Notes: generated from the sequence alone by a model not told the origin. DNA of 64,000 nt from Ascidiaceihabitans donghaensis (GCF_900302465.1 NZ_OMOR01000001.1:2294001-2358000), one strand, 5' to 3'; positions 38,190 to 47,904 are shown, numbered from the stretch's first letter. Numbers and translations are program-made.

Positions 38190-39032
38190 ATGAAATTCCA
38201 AGGCACTGACAGTTATGTCGCCACCGACGACCTAACGATTGCGGTGAATGCCGCCGTCACTTTGGAGCGCCCCTTGCTCGTTAAAGGCGAACCCGGCACA
38301 GGTAAGACCGAATTGGCCAAGCAAGTGGCCACGTCCCTTGGTCTACGTATGATTGAATGGAACATCAAATCCACAACCCGCGCACAGCAAGGCCTGTATG
38401 AATATGACGCGGTGTCGCGGTTGCGCGACAGCCAGTTGGGCGAAGAAAAAGTGCATGATGTCGCCAACTATATCCGCAAGGGTAAGTTGTGGGAGGCTTT
38501 TGAAGCCGGTGAGAAAGTCGTGCTGCTGATCGACGAGATCGACAAGGCGGATATCGAATTTCCGAATGACCTGCTGCAAGAGCTCGATAAGATGGAGTTC
38601 TATGTCTATGAGACAGGCGAAACAATTCGCGCCGTGAACCGCCCTATCGTCATCATCACGTCCAACAATGAAAAAGAACTGCCAGACGCCTTTTTGCGCC
38701 GCTGTTTCTTTCACTATATCCGGTTCCCCGACATGGACACGATGCGCGCAATTGTCGAAGTCCACCATCCGGGTATCAAAGAACAACTGCTGACGACGGC
38801 ATTGACGCAGTTCTTCGAAATCCGCGAACAAGCGGGTCTAAAGAAAAAGCCGTCTACATCCGAAGTGCTGGACTGGCTCAAGCTGCTGCTTGCCGAAGAC
38901 ATGAGCGCCGAGGATTTGAAAACCGGCGGCGCCAGTGCCTTGCCAAAGCTGCATGGTGCCTTGCTGAAAAACGAACAAGACGTACATCTGTTTGAGCGTC
39001 TCGCATTTATGGCCCGCGGTGAGCGGCGCTAA
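38190..39032 (+). CDS. MoxR-family AAA+ ATPase
   Basis: 280 residues with Walker A GEPGTGKT (33-40), Walker B VVLLIDEIDKAD, sensor 1 IITSNNEKELPDAFLRRC. MoxR ATPases act as chaperones that mature metal enzymes or complexes together with a VWA-domain partner. The VWA/CoxE-like protein encoded at 41.4 kb is the likely partner, although three genes intervene. Start preceded by AAGGGGAAAAG. No terminator of good quality is visible in the 330 bases that follow. Confidence 0.9.
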   Translation: MKFQGTDSYVATDDLTIAVNAAVTLERPLLVKGEPGTGKTELAKQVATSLGLRMIEWNIKSTTRAQQGLYEYDAVSRLRDSQLGEEKVHDVANYIRKGKLWEAFEAGEKVVLLIDEIDKADIEFPNDLLQELDKMEFYVYETGETIRAVNRPIVIITSNNEKELPDAFLRRCFFHYIRFPDMDTMRAIVEVHHPGIKEQLLTTALTQFFEIREQAGLKKKPSTSEVLDWLKLLLAEDMSAEDLKTGGASALPKLHGALLKNEQDVHLFERLAFMARGERR

Positions 39033-39362
39033 CACGCTCTTGATGCCAATCAAATGGCATTTACCAAACTTGGCAGCCGCTTGAGGCATAATTCATTAAC
39101 TCAAGCCCGGTTGCCAAGGATTTGAAATAAGGCAAAAATCGGCTTTCCGCCCCATTTGGGACTTTTTTGCCACGGGCCTCCAAAGTAGCATTTCGTTAAC
39201 CTTAACAATGCCTTAACACCATGAGTGCGCTCGACGCATTCCCGCTTTGCGTGTAATTTTCTGCACCATTTGCCACGTTTTTGCCTTAATTGCTCCCTAT
39301 CAAGGTCGGGTTGAGGGGGCAAAAGACCCTCCAACGGCAATAATATTGGGCAGGCACCAGTA
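39033..39362. other. Intergenic region between MoxR gene and GNAT operon
   Basis: 330 bases without a gene. It holds a weak hairpin TGCCA/TGGCA near 39053-39068 just after the MoxR stop, a CtrA-type site at 39202-39216, and several TTAA sequences. No RNA gene is recognised. Confidence 0.6.
39202..39216. promoter_or_regulatory. Candidate CtrA binding site
   Basis: TTAA-N7-TTAA (TTAACAATGCCTTAA) matches the alphaproteobacterial CtrA consensus exactly, with a further TTAA at 39196. It lies about 150 bases upstream of the GNAT gene that heads a coupled operon. The match is exact but short, so chance cannot be excluded. Confidence 0.5.
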
Positions 39363-39821
39363 ATGACGACAACCAACGCACTCCGTGTGCGGCCTCTTGC
39401 GGCGTCAGACCGCGAACAATGGGCCGCGCTGTGGACAGCATATCTGGAGTTTTACGAAACTTCGGTGCCCACACGCACGTTTGACGTCTACTTTGATCGC
39501 CTTCTCGGAGATGATCCACAAGACTTCTCAGGTCTGGTCGCCGAACTGGATGGCCGCCTTGTCGGATTAACCCACTACCTGTTCCACCGCCACGGCTGGA
39601 AAATCGAGAACACCTGCTACCTGCAAGACCTGTATACGGATCCGGCTGTACGCGGACAGGGTGTCGGCAAAGCCTTGATTGAAGCGGTCTACGCCGCCGC
39701 CGACGCTAAAAATGCCCCGTCCGTCTATTGGAATACGCAAGACAGCAACGCCACAGCCCGCAAACTTTACGACCGCATCGCTCAGTTGACCCCCTTTCTT
39801 AAGTACCAGAGGGCAACATGA
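39363..39821 (+). CDS. GNAT-family N-acetyltransferase
   Basis: 152 residues with the acetyl-CoA loop DLYTDPAVRGQGVGKALIEA and the C-terminal NATARKLYDRIAQLTPFLKY segment typical of small GNAT enzymes. Substrate unknown. Its stop overlaps the next lipoprotein gene by ATGA, and it seems to be the first gene of an operon that continues to 42.6 kb. Confidence 0.87.
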   Translation: MTTTNALRVRPLAASDREQWAALWTAYLEFYETSVPTRTFDVYFDRLLGDDPQDFSGLVAELDGRLVGLTHYLFHRHGWKIENTCYLQDLYTDPAVRGQGVGKALIEAVYAAADAKNAPSVYWNTQDSNATARKLYDRIAQLTPFLKYQRAT

Positions 39822-41185
39822 GACGGTTTCTTCTGCCCCTGGCCCTGACGTTGAATGCCTGTATGCCCACAACGCCCACGGACACAGCCACCCGTGCCGC
39901 GATTGCGAACAGCACATTCCCACCAATGAAAACATTTGGAGCGCCGCGTCCAGTGCGCCCTGCCAAATCGAACAACGATCTGGCGCTGGATTTTGTGGAA
40001 CTGTCTTTCAATTTGGAAAGCGGGCGCGCACTACCGGTTTTCACCCGTTTTGAGACGCCGATTTCAGTGCGTGTCACAGGTGCCCCGCCTGCGTCCCTTG
40101 GATCTGATCTGAACAAGCTGCTGCACAGACTGCGCTCAGAAGCCAGCATCGACATCCAGCAAACCGCATCAAACAAGCCCGCCAACATCACCATTGAAGC
40201 TGTCAGTCGTGCCGATATTCGCCGCGCCCTGCCCCATGCTGCGTGTTTTGTGGTGCCGAACATCACCTCTATCAAGGAATATCGCCAAGCCAAACGCACG
40301 TCGCGCACCAGCTGGGCCGAGATGCGCGAACGCAAACAATTGGCGATTTTCCTGCCCAATGATGCAAGCCCCCAAGAGGTACGCGACTGCCTTCATGAAG
40401 AACTGGCACAAGCCATTGGGCCCTTGAATGACCTGTACCGTTTGCCCGACAGCGTGTTCAACGATGATAACGTGCACACGGTTCTGACAGGCTTCGATAT
40501 GATGATGTTGAAGGCCTATTATGCACCGGAAATCCGGTCCGGTATGACACGCGGCCAAGTGGCGCAGCGTTTGCCGCAGATTTTCAACCGTATCAATCCC
40601 GCGGGCGGCGCCCGTGCCGCCAAATTCGCCACCCGCACACCGCGCGCATGGTCTCAAGCGGTGCAATCCGCACTTGGGCCCGGAACCGCAATGAAGGCCC
40701 GGCTTGTGGCCGCAGACAAAGCGTTGAACATTGCCGCCGCCATGGGTTGGCAAGATCACCGCCGTGCGTTCGCGCATTACGCCAAGGGCCGTATTCTGTT
40801 GGGGTCCGATCCCGAAGCGGCGTACCAGCACTTTTTGATGGCTGACAAATACTACGCCAAGACCCCCGGAGCCACCCTGCACCGTGCCTATGTTGCGACC
40901 CAGTTGGCGGCGCGTGCCGTGACCCAAGGCGACGGCGAACGGGCTTTGCGGCTGATCTCGCCGCACATAGACAAAGCGGCGCAAAACGAAAATGCAGCCC
41001 TGTTGTCCACGCTGCTGTTGTTGCGGGCCGAAGCGCTTGATTTGCAAGGCCGGACCGCAGAAGCACGTACCGTCAGACTGGACAGTCTGGGGTGGGCGCG
41101 ATACGGATTTGGTCCTGACTGGGCCGTGCGGGCCAAGCTGCGTGAAATCTCGTCTCTCAGCCCGCTGAAAAAAGGCCGCATTTAA
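39818..41185 (+). CDS. DUF2927-domain lipoprotein
   Basis: 455 residues. A lipoprotein signal (MRRFLLPLALTLNAC, lipidated Cys15) leads to a DUF2927 region: DLALDFVELSFNLESGRALP, then CFVVPN, and DCLHEELAQAIGPLNDLYRL, whose HEELAQ may be a degenerate metallopeptidase-like helix. The C-terminal third is helical and TPR-like (AFAHYAKGRILLGSDPEAAY and following). Location is presumably the periplasmic side of a membrane; function unknown. Confidence 0.78.
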   Translation: MRRFLLPLALTLNACMPTTPTDTATRAAIANSTFPPMKTFGAPRPVRPAKSNNDLALDFVELSFNLESGRALPVFTRFETPISVRVTGAPPASLGSDLNKLLHRLRSEASIDIQQTASNKPANITIEAVSRADIRRALPHAACFVVPNITSIKEYRQAKRTSRTSWAEMRERKQLAIFLPNDASPQEVRDCLHEELAQAIGPLNDLYRLPDSVFNDDNVHTVLTGFDMMMLKAYYAPEIRSGMTRGQVAQRLPQIFNRINPAGGARAAKFATRTPRAWSQAVQSALGPGTAMKARLVAADKALNIAAAMGWQDHRRAFAHYAKGRILLGSDPEAAYQHFLMADKYYAKTPGATLHRAYVATQLAARAVTQGDGERALRLISPHIDKAAQNENAALLSTLLLLRAEALDLQGRTAEARTVRLDSLGWARYGFGPDWAVRAKLREISSLSPLKKGRI

Positions 41186-41211
41186 TACCTTTTTGCTAAG
41201 GGGCGGACACT

Positions 41212-41379
41212 ATGATCATCTGGGGCGGCGCGGCATTCGGCGCAATTATCGGCGGTTTCACAGCACAAAGACGCGGTGGCAACAAACTGGACATCGCACA
41301 ATATGCAGCGGGTTATGCATTGGCTTTTGCCATTGTCGGCACCATCTGCGTCGTGATCTTGCAGCGCGTGGGCGTCTGA
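41212..41379 (+). CDS. 55-residue membrane protein
   Basis: A short gene (MIIWGGAAFGAIIGGFTAQR at the N-terminus) with two hydrophobic helices around a basic loop (AQRRGGNKLD), ending VVILQRVGV. AAGGGG lies upstream at a suitable distance. Its stop overlaps the ATG of the VWA gene (TGATG), and it lies 26 bases after the lipoprotein gene. Two-helix size and strict packing support a real gene; function unknown. Confidence 0.72.
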   Translation: MIIWGGAAFGAIIGGFTAQRRGGNKLDIAQYAAGYALAFAIVGTICVVILQRVGV

Positions 41380-42566
41380 TGTTCATTCCCTTCTTTGAGA
41401 GCCTGCGCAACAACGGCGTGCCTGTGTCATTGCGCGAATTTTTGGCGTTTCTGGAAGGTATGAAAGCGGGGCTTGCGACCTACGACATCGAAGCCTTCTA
41501 TTATTTGGCCCGCGTCAGCATGGTCAAAGATGAACGCAACATCGACAAATTCGACCGCGCCTTTGCCGCGGCTTTTGAGGGTTTGGAAAACATTTCCATC
41601 GAACTGGTCATGGAGGCTGTCGATATCCCGTCCGATTGGCTGAAGAAGTTGGCCGAAAAACACCTGTCCGAAGACGAAAAAGCCGAGATCGAGGCCATGG
41701 GCGGCTTTGAAAAGTTAATGGAGACGTTGAAAAAGCGTCTTGAGGAACAAAAAGGCCGCCACCAAGGCGGCAATAAATGGGTCGGCACGGCTGGCACCTC
41801 GCCTTTTGGGGCCTACGGCTACAACCCCGAAGGCGTCCGCATCGGCCAAAAAGAATCGCGTCACCAAAAGGCAACCAAAGTCTGGGACAAGCGCGAATTC
41901 AAGAACTTGGACGACACAGTTGAACTGGGCACGCGCAACATCAAGGTCGCTTTGAAGCGATTGCGCAAATGGGCCCGTGATGGCGCACAAGACGAATTGG
42001 ACCTGAATGGGACCATCCGCGCCACGGCTGAAAATGGTTACTTGGATGTGAAAACACGGCCAGAACGCCGCAACGCCGTTAAGGTTTTGCTGTTTTTGGA
42101 CATTGGTGGCTCAATGGACCCGCATGTGAAAGTCGTTGAGGAACTTTTTTCGGCTGCGCGCACAGAATTCAAACACATGGAACACTTCTATTTCCACAAC
42201 TGCCTTTACGAAGGCGTATGGAAAGACAACCGCCGCCGCTGGGACGCACAGCAATCCACCCATGAAGTACTGCGCACCTATGGCCCTGATTACAAATGCA
42301 TTTTTGTGGGCGACGCATCCATGTCGCCCTATGAGATCGCCTACCCCGGGGGCGCGAACGAACACTGGAACCCCGAAAGTGGCCAAGTCTGGCTGGAACG
42401 GGCGCGCGATCAATGGTCGTCACATCTGTGGATTAATCCCATCCAAGAGAAATATTGGAACTACACCCATTCCATCACCATGATCCAAGAGATCTTTGGC
42501 AAAGACCGCATGGTGCCGATGACATTGAACGGGTTGGAGCGCGGGATGAAGGAATTGACCCGTTAG
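41379..42566 (+). CDS. VWA-domain protein (CoxE-like/DUF58-like MoxR partner)
   Basis: 395 residues. The N-terminal part is helical (FFESLRNNGVPVSLREFLAF), the C-terminal half a von Willebrand A-type domain: the MIDAS-like loop is LLFLDIGGSMDPH, where the first Ser of DxSxS is Gly, then FVGDASMSPYEI and NPIQEKYWNYTHSI. Proteins of this type work with MoxR ATPases in assembly of metal enzymes or envelope complexes. The likely ATPase partner is encoded at 38.2 kb. The ATG at 41379 is used; the upstream in-frame extension overlaps the 55-residue gene. Confidence 0.88.
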   Translation: MFIPFFESLRNNGVPVSLREFLAFLEGMKAGLATYDIEAFYYLARVSMVKDERNIDKFDRAFAAAFEGLENISIELVMEAVDIPSDWLKKLAEKHLSEDEKAEIEAMGGFEKLMETLKKRLEEQKGRHQGGNKWVGTAGTSPFGAYGYNPEGVRIGQKESRHQKATKVWDKREFKNLDDTVELGTRNIKVALKRLRKWARDGAQDELDLNGTIRATAENGYLDVKTRPERRNAVKVLLFLDIGGSMDPHVKVVEELFSAARTEFKHMEHFYFHNCLYEGVWKDNRRRWDAQQSTHEVLRTYGPDYKCIFVGDASMSPYEIAYPGGANEHWNPESGQVWLERARDQWSSHLWINPIQEKYWNYTHSITMIQEIFGKDRMVPMTLNGLERGMKELTR

Positions 42567-42583
42567 GCGGCCAAGGGCCGTAT

Positions 42584-43237
42584 TTAGTTCCGGTCTTTAT
42601 GCCGCCGCACATCAATGACAGAGCATTCAAGCAACCCGAGCTTTACGCGCAGTTTGTAAACCTCCGCTGTGTCTTGTCCTTTGAACCGTGCGCCATACCT
42701 GCGGCAATCTGCCAAAGCGTCCGAAACAGCACGCGCTTCATGCCCACGCCCCCACCGCGCAACTGCAAAAAATCCGTTCACAGCAAACGCCGCGTAATCA
42801 CGCGGGTATCGGCGGGTATTTTTCAAATATGTCTGTTCGAAGTACTCTAACTGCGCCAAGGACAGGCCAGTCGCATTTGTAGTGCTAACGGTCAACGAGG
42901 TCGGGATTGATACTGCCACAATTTTGCAATCCGATGTACCGCCCAAGATGTTGCATTTGCCCCGGACAAATTCTTGCACCTTTGCCTGACTGGAAAAACC
43001 TGTTTCTGCATCCCAACGGCCCGTTGACGGGCTTGCAGCAAAGGCCCCGAAATATGAGCGTTTTTTGGTAAAGCTTCGTAACTGCTTTGTTTGCTCTGCG
43101 CTCAAACCGGTGTCGTCGATGACCAAAACCTTTGCTTTTGTGCCGAAGGTTTGAAGCTGTTGCGCCTGAGCCTGCATTGGCACATGCACTGCAAAAGCCG
43201 CGACGGCCACACAAATTAGGTTTGTCAAAAACGTCAT
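42584..43237 (-). CDS. Secreted hypothetical protein
   Basis: 217 residues with a signal peptide (CVAVAAFAVHVPMQAQAQ). The mature protein includes SYFGAFAASPSTGRWDAETG, three Cys in GKCNILGGTSDCKIVAVSI and LADCRRYGARFKG, and a block YAAFAVNGFFAVARWG that resembles the first, as if two related half-domains were present. Patterns of this kind occur in DUF4189-like periplasmic proteins. Function unknown. Confidence 0.65.
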   Translation of the reverse strand: MTFLTNLICVAVAAFAVHVPMQAQAQQLQTFGTKAKVLVIDDTGLSAEQTKQLRSFTKKRSYFGAFAASPSTGRWDAETGFSSQAKVQEFVRGKCNILGGTSDCKIVAVSIPTSLTVSTTNATGLSLAQLEYFEQTYLKNTRRYPRDYAAFAVNGFFAVARWGRGHEARAVSDALADCRRYGARFKGQDTAEVYKLRVKLGLLECSVIDVRRHKDRN

Positions 43238-43271
43238 TTCACTATCTCCACGACCTACTGTTCAAGGGATC

Positions 43272-44753
43272 TCACCCGTCGTCTTGCGTCCCCAACAATG
43301 CCGAAACAGGCGCCAGATCCACGCGGGATGCGCGGTCTTGGAGGCCCCATAAGATCAGCGCCGAAATGGTATCGGCCCGCAAGCGTCCCATCATGATCAC
43401 ACCACCTTCTTGGCCTGCGCGGAATGCGGCCTGATCCAAAAAGCGACGAATGACGGTGGGGGTCTGGTCCGCGCTATCAAAGTCGCGAAACACCGTTGCC
43501 GATGGCACCCCCGCCCGTGCGGCCAGTTTTTGCGCCGTGTTCAGCCCTTTGGATTGGACCACGAAACCGTGACCGGATGCCGCCAAAATCTGGGTCACTT
43601 GATCGGATGCCTCACGGTTTTCCTGCACCCCTGTCGACACACCTTCCAGCACGCCAACGGCTTCGGGCAATGCGGAAAACGCCACATCCAATGTCACTTC
43701 CGCATCAGTTGGCGTGGCACCTGTTGGTAAATCCATCAGGATCAAAACCTCAAAGCCTTGCGCGCGGTACCCTGACATACGTGATGCCGCGTCAGGCAAA
43801 TTCGGGTCAATGGCAAAGGTGATCGGATACGGGAAGCTGCGCAAAGCAGCCAAACCGACAGGTCCTTCGCTTAGGTCCGTGCCTTGGTCGATCAACACAA
43901 TAGACATCAACGGCTTGTCTTCCGATCGCTCAAATGGCTGGGCAAAGGCCACAATCGGACGCGTGTCTGAAGCGGGCTCACTCGGGGCTGGCGCTGTGTC
44001 CACAACTTCGGGGGTATCGTCGGTTCGGTCCACCAAAGAACCGGCAGGCTGCCCGATGGTCGGGCGGCGCTCTGAATCTGCCGCTTGCGCATTTGATGTG
44101 GTGGGCAATGTGGTGTTGTTTTCAGCCTGCGCGTCTGGTTCAGCCGATGTTTCCGGGACCTGCGTTTCTGGCGTGTTGGTGTCTTCCGACGTCACATCGT
44201 CCGGCGCAGCCTGCCCTGTCACGTCAGGGGCTTGCGGCTGCGCGGGCGCATCCGTCGATGGCGTTTCAAAGGCTGTTTCAGCATCAGGCACCGAAGGCGC
44301 CGGAGGCTGCGCGGGGTCCGTGGAAATTGATAGTTCTTCGCGTGTTTCCGCTTCGGGCAAAACGGCTTGCGGGCTTGGCAGTACGGGCGCGTCCCCGTCC
44401 ACATCCACCGCAGCAGAGCTTGCACCTTGTGATGGATCGCCCAACCCCTGAACATTGCCTGCTTGCGGCACTGTCGGTCGATCTTCGCCTGCTTGTTTTG
44501 CCGCATCCACATCGTCGGGTGTCGGTGTTGCGGTTTGCGCGGCACTGTCTTGTACAAGATCTGCGTCTCGCGCGGCTGTGGCTTGTGCTGCAGTTTGTGC
44601 GGCCTCTCCAACAGCTGGCGCGTCCACGCCACCCGGCGCTGCATCAGACACTTGCGGCACGGCCAAATCGCCCGACAAAAGCGATGCTGCCCCTGCCACT
44701 GCAACGCTGACCACGCCGCCCATCACTGCTCCGCTCAGAAATCCCCGTGCCAT
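43272..44753 (-). CDS. Divergent polysaccharide deacetylase-family envelope protein
   Basis: 493 residues: an N-terminal membrane anchor (about residues 7-27), a 200-residue low-complexity Ala/Pro/Asp/Thr-rich periplasmic spacer, and a C-terminal divergent deacetylase (YibQ-like/DUF610) domain beginning LMSIVLIDQGTDLSEGPVGL, with FPYPITFAIDPNLPDA, LILMDLP, and GHGFVVQSKGLN. In this family some catalytic residues of true polysaccharide deacetylases are changed. Likely acts in cell wall or division. It is divergent from trpG. Confidence 0.85.
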   Translation of the reverse strand: MARGFLSGAVMGGVVSVAVAGAASLLSGDLAVPQVSDAAPGGVDAPAVGEAAQTAAQATAARDADLVQDSAAQTATPTPDDVDAAKQAGEDRPTVPQAGNVQGLGDPSQGASSAAVDVDGDAPVLPSPQAVLPEAETREELSISTDPAQPPAPSVPDAETAFETPSTDAPAQPQAPDVTGQAAPDDVTSEDTNTPETQVPETSAEPDAQAENNTTLPTTSNAQAADSERRPTIGQPAGSLVDRTDDTPEVVDTAPAPSEPASDTRPIVAFAQPFERSEDKPLMSIVLIDQGTDLSEGPVGLAALRSFPYPITFAIDPNLPDAASRMSGYRAQGFEVLILMDLPTGATPTDAEVTLDVAFSALPEAVGVLEGVSTGVQENREASDQVTQILAASGHGFVVQSKGLNTAQKLAARAGVPSATVFRDFDSADQTPTVIRRFLDQAAFRAGQEGGVIMMGRLRADTISALILWGLQDRASRVDLAPVSALLGTQDDG

Positions 44754-44917
44754 TGCCCGTCGTCTCCGCCTGTTTGCTCTGTCTCAATTGCCTGATCTTG
44801 GCTTGCCGCACCTCTTGACGCTGGCGCACAAGCCTGAACATGTATGACGCATACTCTACACTGCCCCGCGACGCCTCTCTAGCCCTGAAAACAAAGCCGG
44901 AACCAAAAGTTAATCAC

Positions 44918-45499
44918 ATGCTGCTTCTGATCGACAATTACGACAGTTTTACCTATAACCTCGTGCATTACCTTGGTGTTCTTGGCACCGAAATCGAAGT
45001 GCGCCGCAACGATCAAATTGACGTACAGGCCGCGATGGCAATGAACCCCGCCGGGATTTTGCTGTCACCTGGACCATGCGATCCCGATCAGGCCGGAATA
45101 TGTCTGGCCTTGACGCAAGCCGCTGCCGAAACGCAGACACCGCTTTTGGGGGTTTGTCTGGGGCATCAAACCATTGGTCAGGCCTTCGGTGGTCAAGTCG
45201 TGCGCTGCGATGAAATTGTACACGGTAAAATGGGGCGGATGCATCACACAGGCCAAGGGCTTTTCGCGGGATTGCCCACGCCCTTTGATGCCACGCGGTA
45301 TCATTCGCTTGTGGTCGACCGGGACACCCTGCCCGACAGCTTGAATATCACCGCCGAGCTTGAAAACGGAACCATCATGGGTTTGCAACATCGCAGCCTG
45401 CCCATACACGGCGTGCAGTTTCACCCTGAATCCATTCGCTCCGAACACGGGCACGCCCTTTTGAAAAACTTCGTCGATACAATGAAGGTGCCTGCATGA
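44918..45499 (+). CDS. trpG: Anthranilate synthase component II (glutamine amidotransferase)
   Basis: 193 residues: class I amidotransferase with [30 protein letters not shown], catalytic Cys in [17 protein letters not shown], and the His/Glu pair in [13 protein letters not shown]. It supplies ammonia to TrpE; trpE is not next to it in this window. The ATG at 44918 starts the canonical protein; a longer in-frame extension to 44840 has no support. Overlaps trpD by ATGA. Confidence 0.95.
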   Translation: MLLLIDNYDSFTYNLVHYLGVLGTEIEVRRNDQIDVQAAMAMNPAGILLSPGPCDPDQAGICLALTQAAAETQTPLLGVCLGHQTIGQAFGGQVVRCDEIVHGKMGRMHHTGQGLFAGLPTPFDATRYHSLVVDRDTLPDSLNITAELENGTIMGLQHRSLPIHGVQFHPESIRSEHGHALLKNFVDTMKVPA

Positions 45500-46518
45500 G
45501 TGACGCTTTAAAACCGCTGATTGATGCCGCGGCCAACGGCCCTTTGACACGTGATCAGGCCCAGCAGGCATTTTCAATACTGTTTGACGGCGAAGCCACC
45601 CCTGCCCAAACGGGTGGTCTGCTGATGGCGTTGCGCACACGCGGCGAAACCGTGGATGAATATGCCGCGGCCGCCGCTGTGATGCGTGCCAAATGCAATT
45701 CGGTACGGGCCCCCGCAGGTGCGATGGACATCGTGGGCACCGGCGGCGACGGCAAAGGCACGCTTAATATTTCCACGGCCACTGCCTTTGTGGTGGCTGG
45801 TGCTGGCGTGGTGGTGGCCAAACACGGCAATCGCAACCTCAGTTCCAAATCCGGCGCGGCGGATGCGTTGACCCAAATGGGGTTGAACGTGATGGTTGGG
45901 CCGGACGTGGTGGAAAAGGCGCTGAACGAAGTCGGCATTGGTTTCATGATGGCCCCGATGCACCATCCTGCCACGGCACATGTTATGCCTGCGCGGGCGG
46001 AATTGGGCACACGCACTATTTTCAACATCCTTGGGCCTCTGACCAACCCTGCCGGTGTAAAGCGACAGCTGACGGGCGCTTTTTCACGCGAATTGATCCG
46101 GCCCATGGCAGAAACGCTTTTGGCGCTTGGTTCCGAAAAGGCATGGTTGGTTCACGGATCCGACGGCACGGATGAGCTGACAATCACCGGAGTAAGCTGG
46201 GTGTCGGCAGTGGAAAACGGCTCTGTGCGCGATTTTGAGATCACCCCCGAAGACGCGGGCCTGCCCGAGCATCCCTTCGAGGACATCATCGGCGGCACCC
46301 CTGAAGAAAACGCGCGTGACTTCAATGCGTTGCTGGACGGCACCCCGTCCGCCTACCGTGATGCCGTGCTTTTGAATTCGGCGGCGGCGTTGGTTGTCGC
46401 GGATGCAGCGCCTGACCTGAAGGCAGGCGTCGAAATGGCGCGTGAAAGCATCGACAGCGGTGCGGCACGCGCTAAAATCACAGCTGTGGCTGCAATAACA
46501 AAAGGTGCATCATCATGA
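45496..46518 (+). CDS. trpD: Anthranilate phosphoribosyltransferase
   Basis: 340 residues, full length; transfers phosphoribosyl to anthranilate. Motifs are the PRPP loop [39 protein letters not shown], and [19 protein letters not shown]. Linked to trpG and trpC by ATGA overlaps. Confidence 0.97.
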   Translation: MSDALKPLIDAAANGPLTRDQAQQAFSILFDGEATPAQTGGLLMALRTRGETVDEYAAAAAVMRAKCNSVRAPAGAMDIVGTGGDGKGTLNISTATAFVVAGAGVVVAKHGNRNLSSKSGAADALTQMGLNVMVGPDVVEKALNEVGIGFMMAPMHHPATAHVMPARAELGTRTIFNILGPLTNPAGVKRQLTGAFSRELIRPMAETLLALGSEKAWLVHGSDGTDELTITGVSWVSAVENGSVRDFEITPEDAGLPEHPFEDIIGGTPEENARDFNALLDGTPSAYRDAVLLNSAAALVVADAAPDLKAGVEMARESIDSGAARAKITAVAAITKGASS

Positions 46519-47327
46519 CCGACACCATTCTGGACAAAATCAAAGCGTACAAGCTTGAGGAAATCGAAGCCGACAAGGCCGCAAAACCACTCGAAGCAGT
46601 CCAAGCAGAGGCGCAATCTGCCCCTGTTGTACGTCCCTTTGCCGATGCGTTACGCGTCAAATCCCGCGAAGGCTATGCACTGATTGCAGAGGTCAAAAAA
46701 GCCAGCCCGTCAAAAGGGTTGATCCGCGATGATTTTGATCCCGCCGCCCATGCCAAAGCCTATGAAGACGGCGGTGCGGCCTGTTTGTCGGTGTTGACAG
46801 ACACGCCCAGTTTCCAAGGCGCCAAAGAATTCTTGGTAGATGCGCGTGCCGCGTGCGAGCTGCCCGTTTTGCGTAAAGATTTCATGTATGACACCTATCA
46901 GGTGGCCGAAGCCCGCGCCCTCGGGGCAGATTGTATTTTGATCGTGATGGCGTCCGTCACCGACGCTCAGGCCGCCGAACTGGAAGCTGCCGCTTTTGAA
47001 TGGGGCATGGACGCCTTGATTGAAGTGCATGATCAGGCAGAACTGGAACGCACAGGCCATTTGAAAAGCCCGTTGATCGGCATCAACAATCGTAATCTCA
47101 AGACGTTCGAGACCACTTTGGACACCACGCGCACCCTATCCAAGCTTGTGCCCGCCGATAAAATGATCATCTGCGAAAGCGGTCTGAACACGCCAAAAGA
47201 ACTGGCTGAAATGGCCATGTACGGTGCGCGTAGTTTCCTGATCGGTGAAAGCCTGATGCGGCAGGACGACGTTATGGCCGCGACCCGCGATCTTTTGGCC
47301 AATCCGCTTATGCCTGGTGGCATGTAA
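46515..47327 (+). CDS. trpC: Indole-3-glycerol phosphate synthase
   Basis: 270 residues forming a TIM barrel that closes the indole ring. Motifs: [18 protein letters not shown] with the catalytic Lys, [34 protein letters not shown], and [14 protein letters not shown]. Not fused to trpF. Its stop overlaps moaC (TAATG). Confidence 0.97.
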   Translation: MTDTILDKIKAYKLEEIEADKAAKPLEAVQAEAQSAPVVRPFADALRVKSREGYALIAEVKKASPSKGLIRDDFDPAAHAKAYEDGGAACLSVLTDTPSFQGAKEFLVDARAACELPVLRKDFMYDTYQVAEARALGADCILIVMASVTDAQAAELEAAAFEWGMDALIEVHDQAELERTGHLKSPLIGINNRNLKTFETTLDTTRTLSKLVPADKMIICESGLNTPKELAEMAMYGARSFLIGESLMRQDDVMAATRDLLANPLMPGGM

Positions 47328-47800
47328 TGGCACTGACCCATTTTGATGCCAAAGGCGACGCACATATGGTCGACGTCTCTGAAAAGGCCGTCACAGACCG
47401 TATTGCCACGGCGACAGGCTGGATTAAGATGCAGCGCGAAACCTTTGATATCATTACCGAAGGCCGCGCCAAAAAGGGTGATGTTCTGGGTGTTGCACGT
47501 CTGGCTGGTATTATGGCCGCCAAACGCACCAGCGATCTTATCCCGCTGTGCCATCCGCTGCCCATCACCAAAGTCGCGGTCGATTTGACCCCCGACGCAG
47601 ATCTTCCCGGCATCCGCATCACGGCCACCGTGAAAACCACCGGACAGACCGGTGTTGAAATGGAAGCCCTGACGGCCGCCTCCACGGCCGCATTGACCGC
47701 GTACGACATGTCGAAAGCGGTGGATAAAGCGATGGAAATCGGCGGCATTCACGTGGTCCTGAAAGACGGCGGTAAATCAGGGCGTTACGAGGCGTCATGA
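47327..47800 (+). CDS. moaC: Cyclic pyranopterin monophosphate synthase
   Basis: 157 residues, molybdenum cofactor synthesis, working after MoaA. Motifs: [30 protein letters not shown], and [20 protein letters not shown]. It joins trpC and a downstream short ORF by overlapping codons, so Moco synthesis is transcribed with trpGDC. Confidence 0.96.
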   Translation: MALTHFDAKGDAHMVDVSEKAVTDRIATATGWIKMQRETFDIITEGRAKKGDVLGVARLAGIMAAKRTSDLIPLCHPLPITKVAVDLTPDADLPGIRITATVKTTGQTGVEMEALTAASTAALTAYDMSKAVDKAMEIGGIHVVLKDGGKSGRYEAS

Positions 47801-47904
47801 CGTCAAACGGTAAAGACTGGCGGAATTTAACCAGTCTCGTTTCGGCCATGGACGAAGAAGCCCCACAAATCGATGAACTGGCACAGGAAGGCGAATTGTC
47901 ATGA
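47797..47904 (+). CDS. Possible 35-residue protein between moaC and moeA
   Basis: A 36-codon frame starts at the ATGA overlapping the moaC stop and ends in a TGA overlapping the moeA ATG by four bases. The peptide is hydrophilic and acidic ([20 protein letters not shown], then [14 protein letters not shown]). No family is known. Both junctions being exact ATGA overlaps argues for translation. It may simply be a coupling peptide that leads ribosomes to moeA. Confidence 0.5.
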   Translation: MTSNGKDWRNLTSLVSAMDEEAPQIDELAQEGELS

